From NCBI GenBank assembly GCA_013350335.1, contig CM023541.1, forward strand, positions 61,941,413 to 62,005,412: DNA of 64,000 nt, given 5' to 3'. The notes beneath the pieces are model-generated. The model was given only the letters and a program-made list of their open reading frames with translations, did not search any database and was not told where the DNA came from. This stretch comes from Chimonanthus salicifolius (taxonomy: Eukaryota > Streptophyta > Magnoliopsida > Laurales > Calycanthaceae). Both the position numbers and the translations under genes were made by a program. Below, piece by piece: positions 21,697-33,095 of this stretch (position 1 is its first letter; each line of letters opens with the position of its first letter).

Positions 21697-22950
21697 GATT
21701 CGGCCATGTGATGGTCAAATCTATCAAAGGGGTAAAGTATGATTCTTTAATGCCCAATTAGATGGAAAACATGGACATAGGCTTCGGCCACTTTGGATGG
21801 CCGAACCCCATGAAATATTATGGTCAATCTTGATGGTTTTGGAAGATTTAAACCATGCAAGTATAGGACTGATTTTGGAGGTTTAAGATGCATACTTTGG
21901 AAAGATTGAAAGCATGGATTTGGATGTCATAATTTGGCCATGCTATGGCCGAATTTGACAAGGGTCTAAACCATGGAAGATAGTGTCAAAGAGGAGTGGA
22001 AATGGACCATTGGGTTCGGCCACTTTGGGTGGCCGAACCCCATGGAAAAAGTTGGTTAATGGTTATGGTTTTGGAAATTTAAAACCATGCAAGTTTGGAC
22101 TGTTTTACATGCTTTATTAGGTTTAAAATACATGTTTTAAAGAGGGTTAAAACATGGGTTTGGATATCAGAAAAGACTGAAGTTATGTGGTCTAAATCAG
22201 TGGATTAAAATTGGAAAAGATGGACCATGGGGATCGGCCATCTTGGATGGCCGAATCCCATGAAATGGTGTTGGTTTTTGGATGGTTTAATTTAAAGTTA
22301 AAACCTGATAATGATATACTGTTTATACATGATTATCGGAGGTTTAAGAATAGTAAACATAACCATTGGGTTCGGCCACCATGGAGGGGCGAACCCCATG
22401 TAAAAGAATGTTGGTTTCCATGTTGGAAAACATGTAAACCATAGACTTTTTATGGACTGTTTTTGTATGATTTTTTTGAAAGGTAAAATCCGATAATATT
22501 TTGCTGATTCTTACATGATTTAATGGACATGAAATGTAAGTGAAAAAGGGTCCAAAACATGGGCATAGGGTTCGGTTACATTGGATGGCCGAACCCCATA
22601 AAATTGGTTGATAAGTTGGTATGGTTTTGGAGAGATAAAACCATACCAAATGGTGGAGATTTTTATGTGTTAAGGTTACTGATTTTGGGGTTTCTATGGG
22701 ATTTTAAATAGAATTATGGTTGCTATTTTTATGGCTAAGATGTATGATAAATGATGAAAGATCATTAGGAGAATTGGACTTTATGCTAATTCATAATGAA
22801 TGGGTTAAATAGCCTAAACTTATGAGTAGTAGTTGGTAATGGTTCTATGTTGATTTAAAAGGTTTAAAATACCTAATGGAGAACCATGTAGTAATGGATA
22901 AAGGAACCATTGGGTTCGGCCAAAGGTATGGCCGAACCCCATGGAGTAAG
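21697..22950 (+). repeat. Hairpin field of the solo LTR
   Basis: Units lie near 21698, 21783, 21934, 22014, 22232, 22369, 22567 and 22914. The stem at 22014 is GGGTTCGGCCAC with GTGGCCGAACCCC, where the other family has CAT with ATG. Both sides of the pair have changed together. Confidence 0.9.
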
Positions 22951-24178
22951 TTTGGTGGATTAAAGATTGGACAGACTAATGGCAAATCTGTGAATACAAG
23001 CCAAATGAAGAGATTGATCAAAAGGACTTATAAGATGTTTTAAGTCTCATATGTGAATGGACATGTAAATAAGATTATGATTTACTTATTGTTGCATAAT
23101 AAGGTACCGAAAGTTGAACGACGAACGAGTCGTGACCGGTTAAAGCCTAAGAAAGAACGGACGCTGAAGTGATTCTTCAGTAGGTTTCCTACCTACTTGT
23201 AACCACGGTTTTACCCCAGTTTTCTTATGATACTCTTGTTTTATTATATGTGTTTCAAATGATATATTATGCATTAACAAATGGCATACAGGCATTGGCA
23301 TCTCATGCATAGACATGGGATTATGAATGAGGTTCTACAGTGTTTCAATTTATAGGTTACGTCCTGCCTCGGTGGTGTAAGTCACGCCAGGACGAGTAAC
23401 ATGATGATCATAGTCACATTGGTCTCCTTAGGCGATGAGAGTCCCGCCAGGAGGACTAATACGTGATATGAATCAGTCAATGATGAAGAGATGGAAGTTG
23501 TATTGTAATTTACCTTGACGGTGCAAGGCACGTCAAGTGATGGCTATGAAGGTACATGATGGGGGATGCTCATTGCATGTGCATACTTCATAGCATGGTT
23601 TTACTTATTTTTAATGATCATGTAATATGATATATATGCACGTTTTATATGTTAACATGTGGTAGCCCTGATTCGGGAACCTACTGGGCGCGTTGATCTA
23701 ACACCCTAATTCTATCCTCAGAGGAGATTGCAGGTACAAGTAAAGGAAAAGAAAAGGTCATTGACCGGGAGGGGAGCTGAGCCTAAGTGTTTGAATGCTG
23801 GAATGAATTTATAATTGCTGTTTATTTGATACTTTATTATGGACATGTAATAAAATAGTTACTTGCTATGGTTTGCTTAGGATATTGACAATGTATGGTT
23901 GATTTATGTAAATATTGTTTGAGACTGGTACTGGCTATCCTTTCATATTATTCGGCAGTTAATTTATACTATTCTGCATGTTGATGTTAGTTCCATGTGT
24001 GTTTCATAATCATGGTCTATTCCATGTACACATGGGTGGCCAGTTAAGGTTCAGACTTGGGTAGTCTGAACTTAACTCGCGTCGTGACGCCGCGCGCTCT
24101 CTTTCGATGTTTTATTATAACTTTAAAAAAAAAAATTAGACTCTGAAATTCTCGGAAAGGGCGGGGCGTTACAGGTTG

Positions 24179-24303
24179 GCTAGTTAAGCGTCGGGCTTTA
24201 GAAGCTCGGACTTAGCTTTGCGTCGTGACGTTCCGCTCTCGCTCACTCTTTTAAAAAAAATAGACTCTGATTTTCGGAGAGTGAAAAAGGACGGGGCGTT
24301 ACA
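24179..24303 (+). repeat. 3' LTR of the Gypsy element, terminal part
   Basis: It continues the LTR after the solo LTR and its target duplication. It ends GGGGCGTTACA and is followed by the element's target duplication GCCGA. Confidence 0.93.
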
Positions 24304-24308
24304 GCCGA

Positions 24309-25949
24309 ACCCCATGGAAGAAATGTTGATGGATTTTAGGTTTTACAATGATGAACCATGGCTAATAAGCTAAGAAATAAATGGAGATGAAGGACCATGG
24401 GTTCGGCCATGTTGTATGGCCGAACCCCATGGATCATGTTTGTGGGATCTAAGTATGTGTGAGTGACCTAAGTGTATGATTAAACCCCATGGATAATATT
24501 TTATGGACTTACGTGTTTTTATCAAGTTAAATGATTAACTTATGTGATTGGATTAATAAATCAAAAGATGAAATGATTTTGAACCCACATTGATTAAAAT
24601 GATCAAGGACTAAAAAGAGGGGCCCAAAACCAAGAGAGTGAGGTTCGGCCATGTTGTATGGCCGAACCCCACTAATGCATTTTTTGTGGACTTAAACATG
24701 GTTCAGCCCCAAGGTATGATGGAAACCTCTTAGGGGACTTAACAAGATAAAAGACTAGGATAATAAAGGGAGATGAACTTAAGAATTGATGTGTGTATAT
24801 GTGTTAAATGTAATAAGGTAACGGGATTTCACAAACGGTGTACGATCAGCTTGAAGCGATCGGTAATCTGTTTTTGGACGGAAACACAAGGACCCGATAT
24901 TTGGACGTTGGTAGGATTCCTACCTTATTGAAAACCATAGAGTATATATATATGATGTTTTTACTTCTATGTTAATTTTGGTATCAAAGTACTATGCTTC
25001 AACTATGGGATTTTAATGCTATGATATTTATTATTACATAGCATGGTTGCACTTGCATCTCATGCATGGCATGAGAGGGATCAAATGAGGGGAGTTCACG
25101 CTCCATTCGGATGTCCGATAAACAACCGTGGGGAGGAATCCACACTGATTCCAATGGATGTATGATTGAATTGTAACCGGAGTCCACACTCCGTTCGGTA
25201 CGGCCGATAAGGCATTCGTGGGAGAGAGATACTGTGTTTGAAATGTAACCGGAGTCCACGCTCCGTTCGATGGGACCGATAAGGCATTCGTGGGGAGTCA
25301 TGACAATACCTTGATGTGGATTATCCATCAAGAGGAATACTATGTGATTGTGATATGGATGATGGGCGGGACTCATGGCATATGACACCCATGGCATGGC
25401 ATTGACTGGCATGGTTTTGATATTATGTATATCTATGTGATTTTTATACTAACTCATGTATTTGACCCTACTCGGAGTACCTACTGGGCGCGTTGTCTAA
25501 TGCCCTACTTCTACCTTAGATGATGACACAGGAAATGGACGGAACGAAGGACGCGATCAGAGCCAAGCTTAGGAGCTTGGATGAGCTAGATCTATTTTAT
25601 TTAAGTCTTTATCCTGGACATGTAATTTGAGTAATTAGCTTGTTGGGACTGCAATAACTTAGACTATTTGCTATGGTTTGGATTTTAATTTTAGACATTT
25701 TAACTTAAGGTAATTATTATTTAGTGATGGATTTCTTACTATTTAAAACTGGATAGGATAGAACTCTATTATAATTCCGTACTATGTTTTATTCTGCAAG
25801 CTTAACCTTATCGTGTGTGAACCGTTTTCGTGGACTTAGTCCACGCACACGTATGGTTGGCCAGTTAAAGAACTCAGACTAAGCTCGCGTCGTGATCACT
25901 CGTTTATTTAAAAAAAAAAAAATAGACTCTGATTTTCGGCGAGTGAAAT
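24309..25949 (+). repeat. Outer chromovirus LTR, right part
   Basis: It resumes at the interrupted hairpin. Further hairpins lie near 24399 and 24640. The tail then carries three spaced copies of a unit around CCGGAGTCCACACTCCG (25090, 25175, 25248) and the shared phrase CTACTGGGCGCGTTG (25481). It stops after TTTTCGGCGAGTGAAA, about 14 bases short of the GGGGCGTTACA end of its relatives. It is therefore a truncated LTR with no coding part attached. Confidence 0.85.
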
Positions 25950-26116
25950 ATGCTCAAACCATGTTAGATTTTCTTTTATAATATGCTCTCTTTTTTTTCC
26001 ATTTCAAAGTTTGGATTACACTTTCTCCATAAAATGACAAATTGACTTCACAGATTTTGTCTAAGCTGGATTTTGCCACTTCAACATGTAAATGATGCCT
26101 CCTATGTGTAAATTAT
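25950..26116. other. Non-coding, no feature seen
   Basis: AT-rich sequence between the outer LTR and a TRIM-like element. Confidence 0.6.
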
Positions 26117-26459
26117 TGTTAGATACATGAGTAGTACTCATCTTTAAAAGCCAATTATTAAGGAGAAGGAGCCCATGTGCTTATAAACCCCATAACCCAA
26201 AGGTCCATTGGCAATGTGGGACTTTGCTAACACTCCCCATCATCGTTAGGCTGGAGACACTCAGCTCTCCCCCTCCATGCAAGATGGGAGATACGAATCC
26301 GACCCATCCCTATAGTACCCCCACTATGTTAAACACATGAGTAGAACTCATCCTTAAAAATCGGCTATTAATGAGGGAAAACTCATATGCTATAAACCCC
26401 ATAACCCAAAGGTCCATTGTGCCCTAAAACACTAGAACGACTTTGGGACTTCGCTAACA
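26117..26459 (-). mobile_element. TRIM-like miniature LTR element, complete, 343 bp
   Basis: Two direct repeats (26117-26232 and 26327-26459) each start TGTTA and end CTAACA. They enclose 94 bases with no coding capacity. A 5-bp target duplication, ATTAT, flanks it (26112-26116 and 26460-26464). On the minus strand the purine run GATGGGGAG precedes one repeat, as a polypurine tract should, so that strand is probably the sense strand. Confidence 0.9.
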
Positions 26460-26502
26460 ATTATAACTCTATGTTGCAAGGATTCTACAATGGCCACTAA
26501 CA

Positions 26503-26668
26503 TGGTTGGATCAACTGGTTGCCTCCCGCCTCAAGAAGTGGGAGGTTGTGGGTTTGAGCCCCCATGGCCTAACCTTGGTGTGCCCTAGGGATAGTAGACT
26601 CACTCGTGGGGGTTTTATGCTAGGAATCCCACAGTTTCCCATACGTAAATTCAAAAAAAAAAAAAAAA
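26503..26668 (+). mobile_element. tRNA-derived SINE, copy 1
   Basis: The head resembles a tRNA gene, with an A-box-like GGATCAACTGGTTG and a B-box-like GGGTTTGAGCCCC. The body reads TAACCTTGGTGTGCCCTAGG and the element ends in a run of A residues (26653-26667). A second copy lies at 60252-60416. Confidence 0.85.
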
Positions 26669-27016
26669 TCCCACATTGCTTGGGAGATTGTTCGGATCTT
26701 AGGATATAAGTGACACTCTTTCTTCGACTAGCCTGAGGCCTTTCACACGTGAGGCACCCAAGTGAGGGTTAGAGCCACATGCTGAGAACAAAACCTTGAG
26801 GGATGGCCGGGTTAGAGCCCGAGGCCCGTGGAGCTCCCAAAGAGGACAATATCATGCCTTTGGGTGAGTCCAGTCGTAGCTGTGCACTCTAATACCAGGA
26901 TGAGGCCTTTTGGGGTGTGTATGGATGTACATCCTAATGCAAAACTGTGAGGGCGTGTGTGAACACAAAAAGGACAATATCATGCCGGTTGAGGCATGGT
27001 TGTTACAGATCATAAT
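26669..27016 (+). repeat. LTR-like remnant related to the repeats at 53846-54520
   Basis: Shared phrases include CCCACATTGCTT, GAGGCCTTTTGGGGTGTG, ACATCCTAATGCAAAAC and GGACAATATCATGCC, ending GTTACAGATCATAATG. The copies at 53.8-54.5 kb have the primer-site phrase TGGTATCAGAGC at this place; here it is degenerate. Confidence 0.6.
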
Positions 27017-27304
27017 GTATACATAGGTGTTAAAAGTCCATGATGGTCGTGAGGATGTCGAATGCAAAGTTGAGATGGAAAATTCAAGGCAAGTAACTAT
27101 TTCAACTTGTTGAGATTTATCAATGACTTGTCATATTTCTCATGTAGTTGAGGCATGGTTGTTACAAATCATAATGTATACATAGGTGTTAAAAGTCCAT
27201 GATGGTCATGAGGATGTCGAATGCAAAGTTGAGATGGAAAATTCAAGGCAAGTAACTAGTTCAACTTGTTGAGATCTATCAATGACTTGTCATATTTCTC
27301 ATAG
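26988..27304 (+). repeat. 159-bp tandem duplication
   Basis: Copies start at 26988 and 27147 with GTTGAGGCATGGTTGTTACA. They differ at only a handful of positions, so the duplication is recent relative to the elements around it. Confidence 0.95.
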
Positions 27305-28087
27305 AGTCCAATTTGAATTATAGGTGTCGAATTTGACCAACCTAGCATGGGATTAGATAAAAGACTTCATTTTCCATATTTTATAAGTTCTGGAGCTTTT
27401 AGTGTATTAGTCAGGTCCTTAACAATTAGTGTCAAAGTAAGTATCATGTCCTATGTTCTAATCTTATTGAAGACAACTTAGTGGTAGTGTAAGAAGCCAC
27501 TATAAGAGTGAAAAATGTTGCCTAGCTTAGAGTGTAAACTGCTATATGATAAACCCTTAGAGATTGATAGAGAAGAATCTTGTAGAAATATGGTATTGTT
27601 TCAGGTTATTCAAAATTTGGTTAGCACAACTTTGTCATTTAGAAGAGGTAAGAGATTTAGAACTACAAGTCATATATTTGGCTTTTTCACAAGTGAAATC
27701 TAAAGAGTTTCTTGACGTATTGATGTAGTCAAACTTCAAAGAGCAACCAAAGAAGTTTGGCCATAGGATATTGATTCGGTCACTTCAATTTAAAGTTTGG
27801 AGGTCAAGTCCAATGATTGAAACTAAAAATAAAATTAAAATTTACCTCTCTAGAAAATCAAAATTAGAGAGCGAAGTAAACCGAAATCAATCACTCAACA
27901 CTAATTTCAATTCGACCAATTTTATATGGAACTCTGGAAATCAATTAGAGGATCCAAAGAAATTTCACTCAAAGATCCCAATCTCTCTTAGGTGAATAAT
28001 TTTCAACAAAATAAAATTGACAAAGACTTCAATTTCAATTTGAAAACCACATAATTATATTTACAATAACTAATTTTAAGTTGCTAA
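27305..28087. other. Non-coding, no feature seen
   Basis: AT-rich sequence with only chance reading frames. Confidence 0.6.
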
Positions 28088-28339
28088 AATTAATTCAAAT
28101 AATCCACAAACAATTAATTGAAAAATTAGCAATCATAAAATTAAGTAATGACAAGAAAATTACATAAATTCAAATCAAATAACACTCACTAGACTATGGG
28201 CCTCAAAAGCTACAATTAATTCAAATAATCCACAAACAATTAATTGAAAAATTAGCAATCATAAAATTAACTAATGACAAGAAAATTACATAAATTCAAA
28301 TCAAATAACACTCACTAGACTATGGGCCTCAAAAGCTCA
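28088..28339 (+). repeat. 126-bp tandem duplication
   Basis: Two nearly identical units start at 28088 and 28214 with AATTAATTCAAATAATCC and end with GGGCCTCAAAAGCT. Confidence 0.95.
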
Positions 28340-28615
28340 AAAGCTTAAATTCACCAATGTGCCTCCACCTTATTTAATGAAAACACATTGCAAAATAAAA
28401 TGAAAATTGTTCATTCATTGCATCCAATCGGCCAAGCACTAAAACTTCTCCAAAATTCCTACAACTTAGGATGTTTCATGCCTTGCTCTCCATTCACAAG
28501 TCTTCCAATCGTCCAAGCCCTAAAAACCCTATAACTTAGGATTACAAACTACCAATGTTTCTTTAGTCTCCTTCCCCACAAGCCTAAGATCCCATCTTTT
28601 CTCCAAAATCCTATA

Positions 28616-28925
28616 TGTTAGGATGGTTGCGAACGAGTCCTATATTGGAAGGGTAGAGGAAGATCTAGGGGTTTATAAAGAACTTGAGTCACTCCACCTA
28701 ACAGGCTAGTCTTTCGGCTGGAAGCACAGGTCTTAACAAATAGTATCAAAGTCAGGTCTCAGACTACCTCATGTGGGGCTCAGGAAATCCCCTATACGAA
28801 CGGCACGACTGACGTCACTCTCTTTGCCGGGGGGCCTCATTTGAAGAGATCTAGGAGTTTATAAAGGACTTGGGTCACTCCACCTAACAAAATAGTCTTT
28901 TGGGGTGGAAGCTCAAGTCCTAACA
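28616..28925 (+). mobile_element. TRIM-like element, family A, copy 1, second repeat truncated
   Basis: The first repeat, 28616-28738, starts TGTTAGGATGG and ends CTTAACA. A degenerate primer site, AATAGTATCAAAGTCAGG, follows. After about 105 bases a 5'-truncated second repeat (28846-28925) carries the shared core GTTTATAAAGGACTTGGGTC and ends AAGTCCTAACA. Relatives lie at 51240-51544 and 52834-53075. Confidence 0.8.
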
Positions 28926-29653
28926 AAAAAAACCAAAAATTTACAATTGTCTATGGTGAATTTCTAATGCCAACAATGCATTTGAAAACCCTAGTTTTGA
29001 GGACTCCAAAATCCTCTCTCTTGCTTTGCCCTCCAAGTGTTAAAGTGATAATACGTAAAACTCGTTCTAGTAAATTTCTTGCAGCAAATGAGTTTGCCAA
29101 AGTGAACTTTTAAAGCCCATGACATGTCTAAAATAGTTGTAATATGAAACATACTTATATGGGCTTCAAATTGAGTGCAAGTGGGCCCGTTAGAAAATTC
29201 TTTCAACCCCTCTCTTTCTAATATTATTTCTAACATGAAATTTTTCCAATTAAGCTCATGTGGGTTCTACTATCCTCAAATAGATCTTCATAACTTTCAT
29301 TTGTCTTGAGTTATTTTGAGATGGGCTCATGAAGTATGATGTTATAACCATTGTTTGTAATTACTCTTAATTCATAATAAACTTCATATCATATTTATAG
29401 ACCATTATTAAGCTCGTATAAGGAATAGCGTATAGTCATTACTTTTGTGTCATTGTCACTAAATCCCATGCTTTACTAACTATAAGTGTCTTTAATAAAA
29501 AAATTGAATTAGCCAAGACCAACCTATCATATTAATGGCACAAAATCCAACAAATTTGTAAAACACTTTCCATACATGAGGATAAACCTAATTGGACTTG
29601 TATATGAACTCAAGATTTACTTTTGCATGGATAGACAACTTAAACATCCTCTA

Positions 29654-29729
<76 letters not shown>

Positions 29730-30260
29730 AATAAAAGGTGTTGAGGTCAAATGAATTTTGCGCTCATTAAACAATTGTGATTTGCTTCTAAGTTAACAAA
29801 AACAAAACAAAATTCATCTAAAAAATAGAAAAAGAGATTTTAAGATGAATTTTGGTGAGGTGGAAGGATTTAGTACACTTGCATCGTATTATTATCTAAA
29901 AATAGGGAAAATTTGTAAAAAAATGTCTAAAAGTTATAACAAGAGATTTTATAATTAAATTTGGTGATTTTGAAAGATATGATCAAAATTCTTTTATATT
30001 TATATCTAAAAATAAAAAATATTGTAAATTAAAGAAAAATTATTCCCTATTAATTTCACTCGAAGAAAGTGCATGTCTCCTAGATTTTATGGTCAAGTTC
30101 ATGATTTGTAGTACTTGGATCTCATTAGCATTATACTAAAGATTAAAGTCCAGTAGAAGTATAATGAATTTCTCAATTAGTAGACCATGAATTACACAAC
30201 ACACAAAGTTGGTTGCACTAATTCACCAGTTTTATTCACAGAATCACTAGTTATGATCAC
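28926..30260. other. Non-coding, with a TA microsatellite at 29655-29730
   Basis: No gene or recognisable element is seen apart from the roughly 70-bp TA run. Confidence 0.6.
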
Positions 30261-30261
30261 T

Positions 30262-30564
30262 AATAGGCTGCAACTTGGGTTGGGTTTTGGCCCGACCCGC
30301 ATGACCTGACCCGAGAAATCATGCAGGTCAGATCCCGAATTTCGGGTCAACGGGTCGGGTCGGGTTGAGAAGATAAAACCCACATGAAATTCAGGTCAGG
30401 TCGGGTTGAGGATTTTACAAGATAACCCAACCCGACCCGACTCAACTCAAGCTAACCTGGCTTAAATTAGGCTAAAATGAGTTCAAAATGAGGGTCGGAT
30501 CAGAATTCGGATCGGGTTGGGTTTTAAGGAATCCGACCCGCCCGACTCGAGTTTCAGCCCTAAA
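30262..30564. mobile_element. TIR element or MITE rich in GGGTCGGGT
   Basis: The ends TAGGCTGCAACTTGGGTTGGG and, in reverse complement, TAGGGCTGAAACTCGAGTCGGG form imperfect terminal inverted repeats. The interior is full of GACCCGACC and GGGTCGGGT phrases. It looks like a hAT-type MITE, but no clear 8-bp target duplication is visible. Confidence 0.6.
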
Positions 30565-32189
30565 ATTTATAACTTAGCTTGTAATCATTCAATTCCTTGT
30601 AATCATTCAATTCACACACTTTTCTTAAAAAAATATATTAATTTTGCCAAATTATAGTTGATATAAAACCAAAAAAGTATCAAATATTTATGGCTTCTTT
30701 GAATTTTTTTAGGAAATTTCCCTCTTATTTTATTCAAATAATTAGAGAATAAAGTTCTCACTTGACATAGCCATGTAGATCACTTGGCAGTTGGTGACAA
30801 CATTTGGGTGTGAATTATTATCAAGAGCAATGGTCTGATACTGCTGGCTATATCCACCATTGGTTAAAATTAAAGAATTTTTTTAAATTCCAACCAACAT
30901 TAGATACATCTAATCATTTCACATTATTGTTTATGACATATTTTTAAAACTTAATACTCTACCAATAAAAGAGAGAAATGTAAATTTGAAATCTAAAAAA
31001 GATTGAACTTTACTAAACATTTATCTCCACCACCAAACTTAAGAAAATGATTTTGAGGCATTGAATAGTGTTATTTAATTCCTTACCATCACTCTTTTAG
31101 ATCAAGCAACCATCACTTGTGAGCTAATTTTTGTCCCTTTATCTTGATAGTAGAAGACTAAACCAAATTCACAATTATGTTTGGTTGTATGAAAAAAATC
31201 TCTAACATGCTAAATAAAAAAAAATCTCAACTTAAGAAAGGCATTTCTAAGTGTTTTATAATTTTGATGACTTAATTTAATAAAAAGGTTGCATGCAATG
31301 TACAATATTTATGAGCCCCACCATCCTACTAATATGATGAAATAAAATAATGGTCAAAATCAAAGTTCTTAGATTTATTTTGGCAACGGTTCTATATGCC
31401 TCTATAGTGGAACATTCGATATTTTTACAATACCATCATTTCATTAAAAAAATATAGCAAAACATTAAAAAGAGTGAAAATTAACTAATAAACAAATATT
31501 TCATTAATTAACAGTAGTCTACACAAAAAAATTGTTCAAAATAGTTAATCAATACACTTTGGCAAAGTAGGAGAATGCACAAAGGTTATTATTTCTAATA
31601 AGTTTAAATTAAAAAAATTACGACTGGCCTAGAAACAGCAAAAGAAAAAGAAATCATCCAATATATCTAGAATGAAAAACAAGAAAGAAAAAGGAAAAAC
31701 AAAATAATCAACGTTATACATTAGATAAGAGGGAACAAAATTGATGTGGTTCAATGATGATGCCAACACCATGGATGATAGATAAGATAGATTTTTCTCA
31801 TCATGCGAGATCATGGATTTTTTTTCCGTAGAGTTACTTGGTGTGTATGGGTAGGAAGGCTTGCACATGCCCCAAAGATTAGTCAGATACTCTAAAAAGC
31901 CTGAACACTTTGATCAATAAATTAAACAAACAAGACAAATAATAAATTTACAATATATCTAGAATATAGCTTCCAAAGTGATCATAAAATGTATTTCACG
32001 ACTTATATCGTTCATTGGTTAGATCATACAAGAATATCAGTCTTGAGTATTCTACTCAACCACATAAGTTTTGTCTCCTTGTATTTGGATTGCACAATGA
32101 AAGTGAGTAGATTTGCACTTAATGAGGTATCAAGATCCTCATTCAAATGAAATCAAATCAAACCAGTAGGAGAAAAAATTAAGTTCTTT
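30565..32189. other. Non-coding; weak dispersed-repeat copy at about 31800-31915
   Basis: AT-rich sequence. The segment 31800-31915 (GAGTTACTTGGTGTGTATGG, GCTTGCACATGCCC, AGCCTGAACACTTTGATC) matches the repeat at 42050-42215 and, inverted, the one at 43018-43130. Confidence 0.5.
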
Positions 32190-33095
32190 ATCATTAATAG
32201 ACAAGCATTGTTGAAGAGAAAGTTTTAAGATTAATCCTGTCGACGCGGATCAATCAACAATGGCAAATCTCGTTGTGAATGGATCAACAACAAAGTTTTG
32301 ATGACAAGCCCAAGCAAGAGAATGAGAATTCTAATGAGTTAGACACCAAGTAAGATTGGTATTTATCAAGAGCCACTAGTTTAGTTTGTGTTAGCATCAT
32401 TCTTACGATACTATGTGTACAAAATTAAGGGTGTTTTGATCATTTTAGCCATATGAAAGTTGCTAAAAAAAATTATGACCACCAAAACACTTATTTTTGT
32501 AAACAAAACATTACGTGAATAGTGGTAGCATAAATTGTTTAGTGCTAGTGTGTTATACACTCTAGACAACATACAATGACACAAACATGGAAAAAGCCTA
32601 TATGATTGGGTTTTGAAGAGTTTCGTCTCATTCAAGGTCAGCCCTGAGATGCCTCGAAATCTCAGGGGCTCTAGGCGCAGTGCAGGCTTTGAGATTTCAG
32701 GGGTCCTGAGATTGTGAATAAAGTCATTGATCGCATTGATGGGGGTCTTAGACGGCGGCCTACTCTACCTATAGCCAAGGCCGACCTTGATTAATAGGCA
32801 ATTATTGGTAAAGAGAAAGCTTTAGGATTAATCCTGTGTATGCGGATCAATCAACATTGGCTAAGAGATTGCAATAAGCCAAGTCTCCAGTTCAGAATTG
32901 GTCTACATCAAGAGTCACCATTTTGGTTTGTGATGCCACCATTCCCGTGATGCAATGTGTACAAAATTACGAGTTCTATCGTCATTTCAACTAAGATTGT
33001 TGAAATTTTTTGTTATGACCAAAATACTCATTTTTGTACACATACCATAGCATGAATAGTGGCAACAATATAGAGAAAACCTATGTAATTGAGTT
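32190..33095. repeat. Diverged direct repeat pair with a MITE between
   Basis: The units 32190-32632 and 32790-33095 share GAGAAAG-TTTAGGATTAATCCTGT, CGGATCAATCAAC, TGTGTACAAAATTA and GAATAGTGG. Their divergence is considerable. They could be old LTRs or an old tandem duplication; there is nothing coding between them. Confidence 0.65.
32633..32789. mobile_element. Small TIR element, 157 bp
   Basis: The ends CAAGGTCAGCCCTGAG and CCAAGGCCGACCTTG are imperfect inverted repeats. The sequence CTCAGGGG occurs inside. It is non-coding. No clear target duplication is seen. Confidence 0.55.

Larger units (their letters stand above)
20575..24173 (+). mobile_element. Solo LTR of a related chromovirus, 3599 bp
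   Basis: It starts TGTAACACCC and ends GGGGCGTTACA. It is flanked by GGTTG on both sides (20570-20574 and 24174-24178), and the Gypsy 5' LTR shows the empty site CGTATGGTTGGCCAG. It contains no coding sequence, so it is a solo LTR formed by recombination between two LTRs. Its sequence differs from the host LTR, but the layout is the same: head, hairpin block (21245-21460), CT-rich block (21500-21545), donor-like GTAAGT (21647), TTCGGCC hairpin field, and a tail with CCTACTGGGCGCGTTG. Confidence 0.95.
9447..24303 (+). mobile_element. Ty3/gypsy chromovirus retrotransposon, full-length but decayed
   Basis: The element has TG...CA LTRs, an initiator tRNA-Met primer site, gag, protease, reverse transcriptase, RNase H, integrase and a C-terminal chromodomain-like tail. 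It is flanked by a perfect 5-bp target duplication, GCCGA (9442-9446 and 24304-24308). Integrase lies after RNase H, which is the gypsy order. The LTRs are about 2.9 and 3.3 kb. The long LTRs, chromodomain and PELF ending suggest the Tekay/Del lineage. The coding part has about a dozen stops and one frameshift, so it is not autonomous. Its 3' LTR carries a nested solo LTR. Confidence 0.96.

Noticed and set aside
24999..25412. 137-residue minus-strand frame in the outer LTR
   Set aside because: It is made of the repeated CCGGAGTCCAC units read in reverse, and it is non-coding LTR sequence.
30262..30564. Telomere-like or satellite GGGTCGGGT array
   Set aside because: The motif is not in tandem register and lies within an element with inverted ends. 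A diverged copy occurs at 36120-36460.
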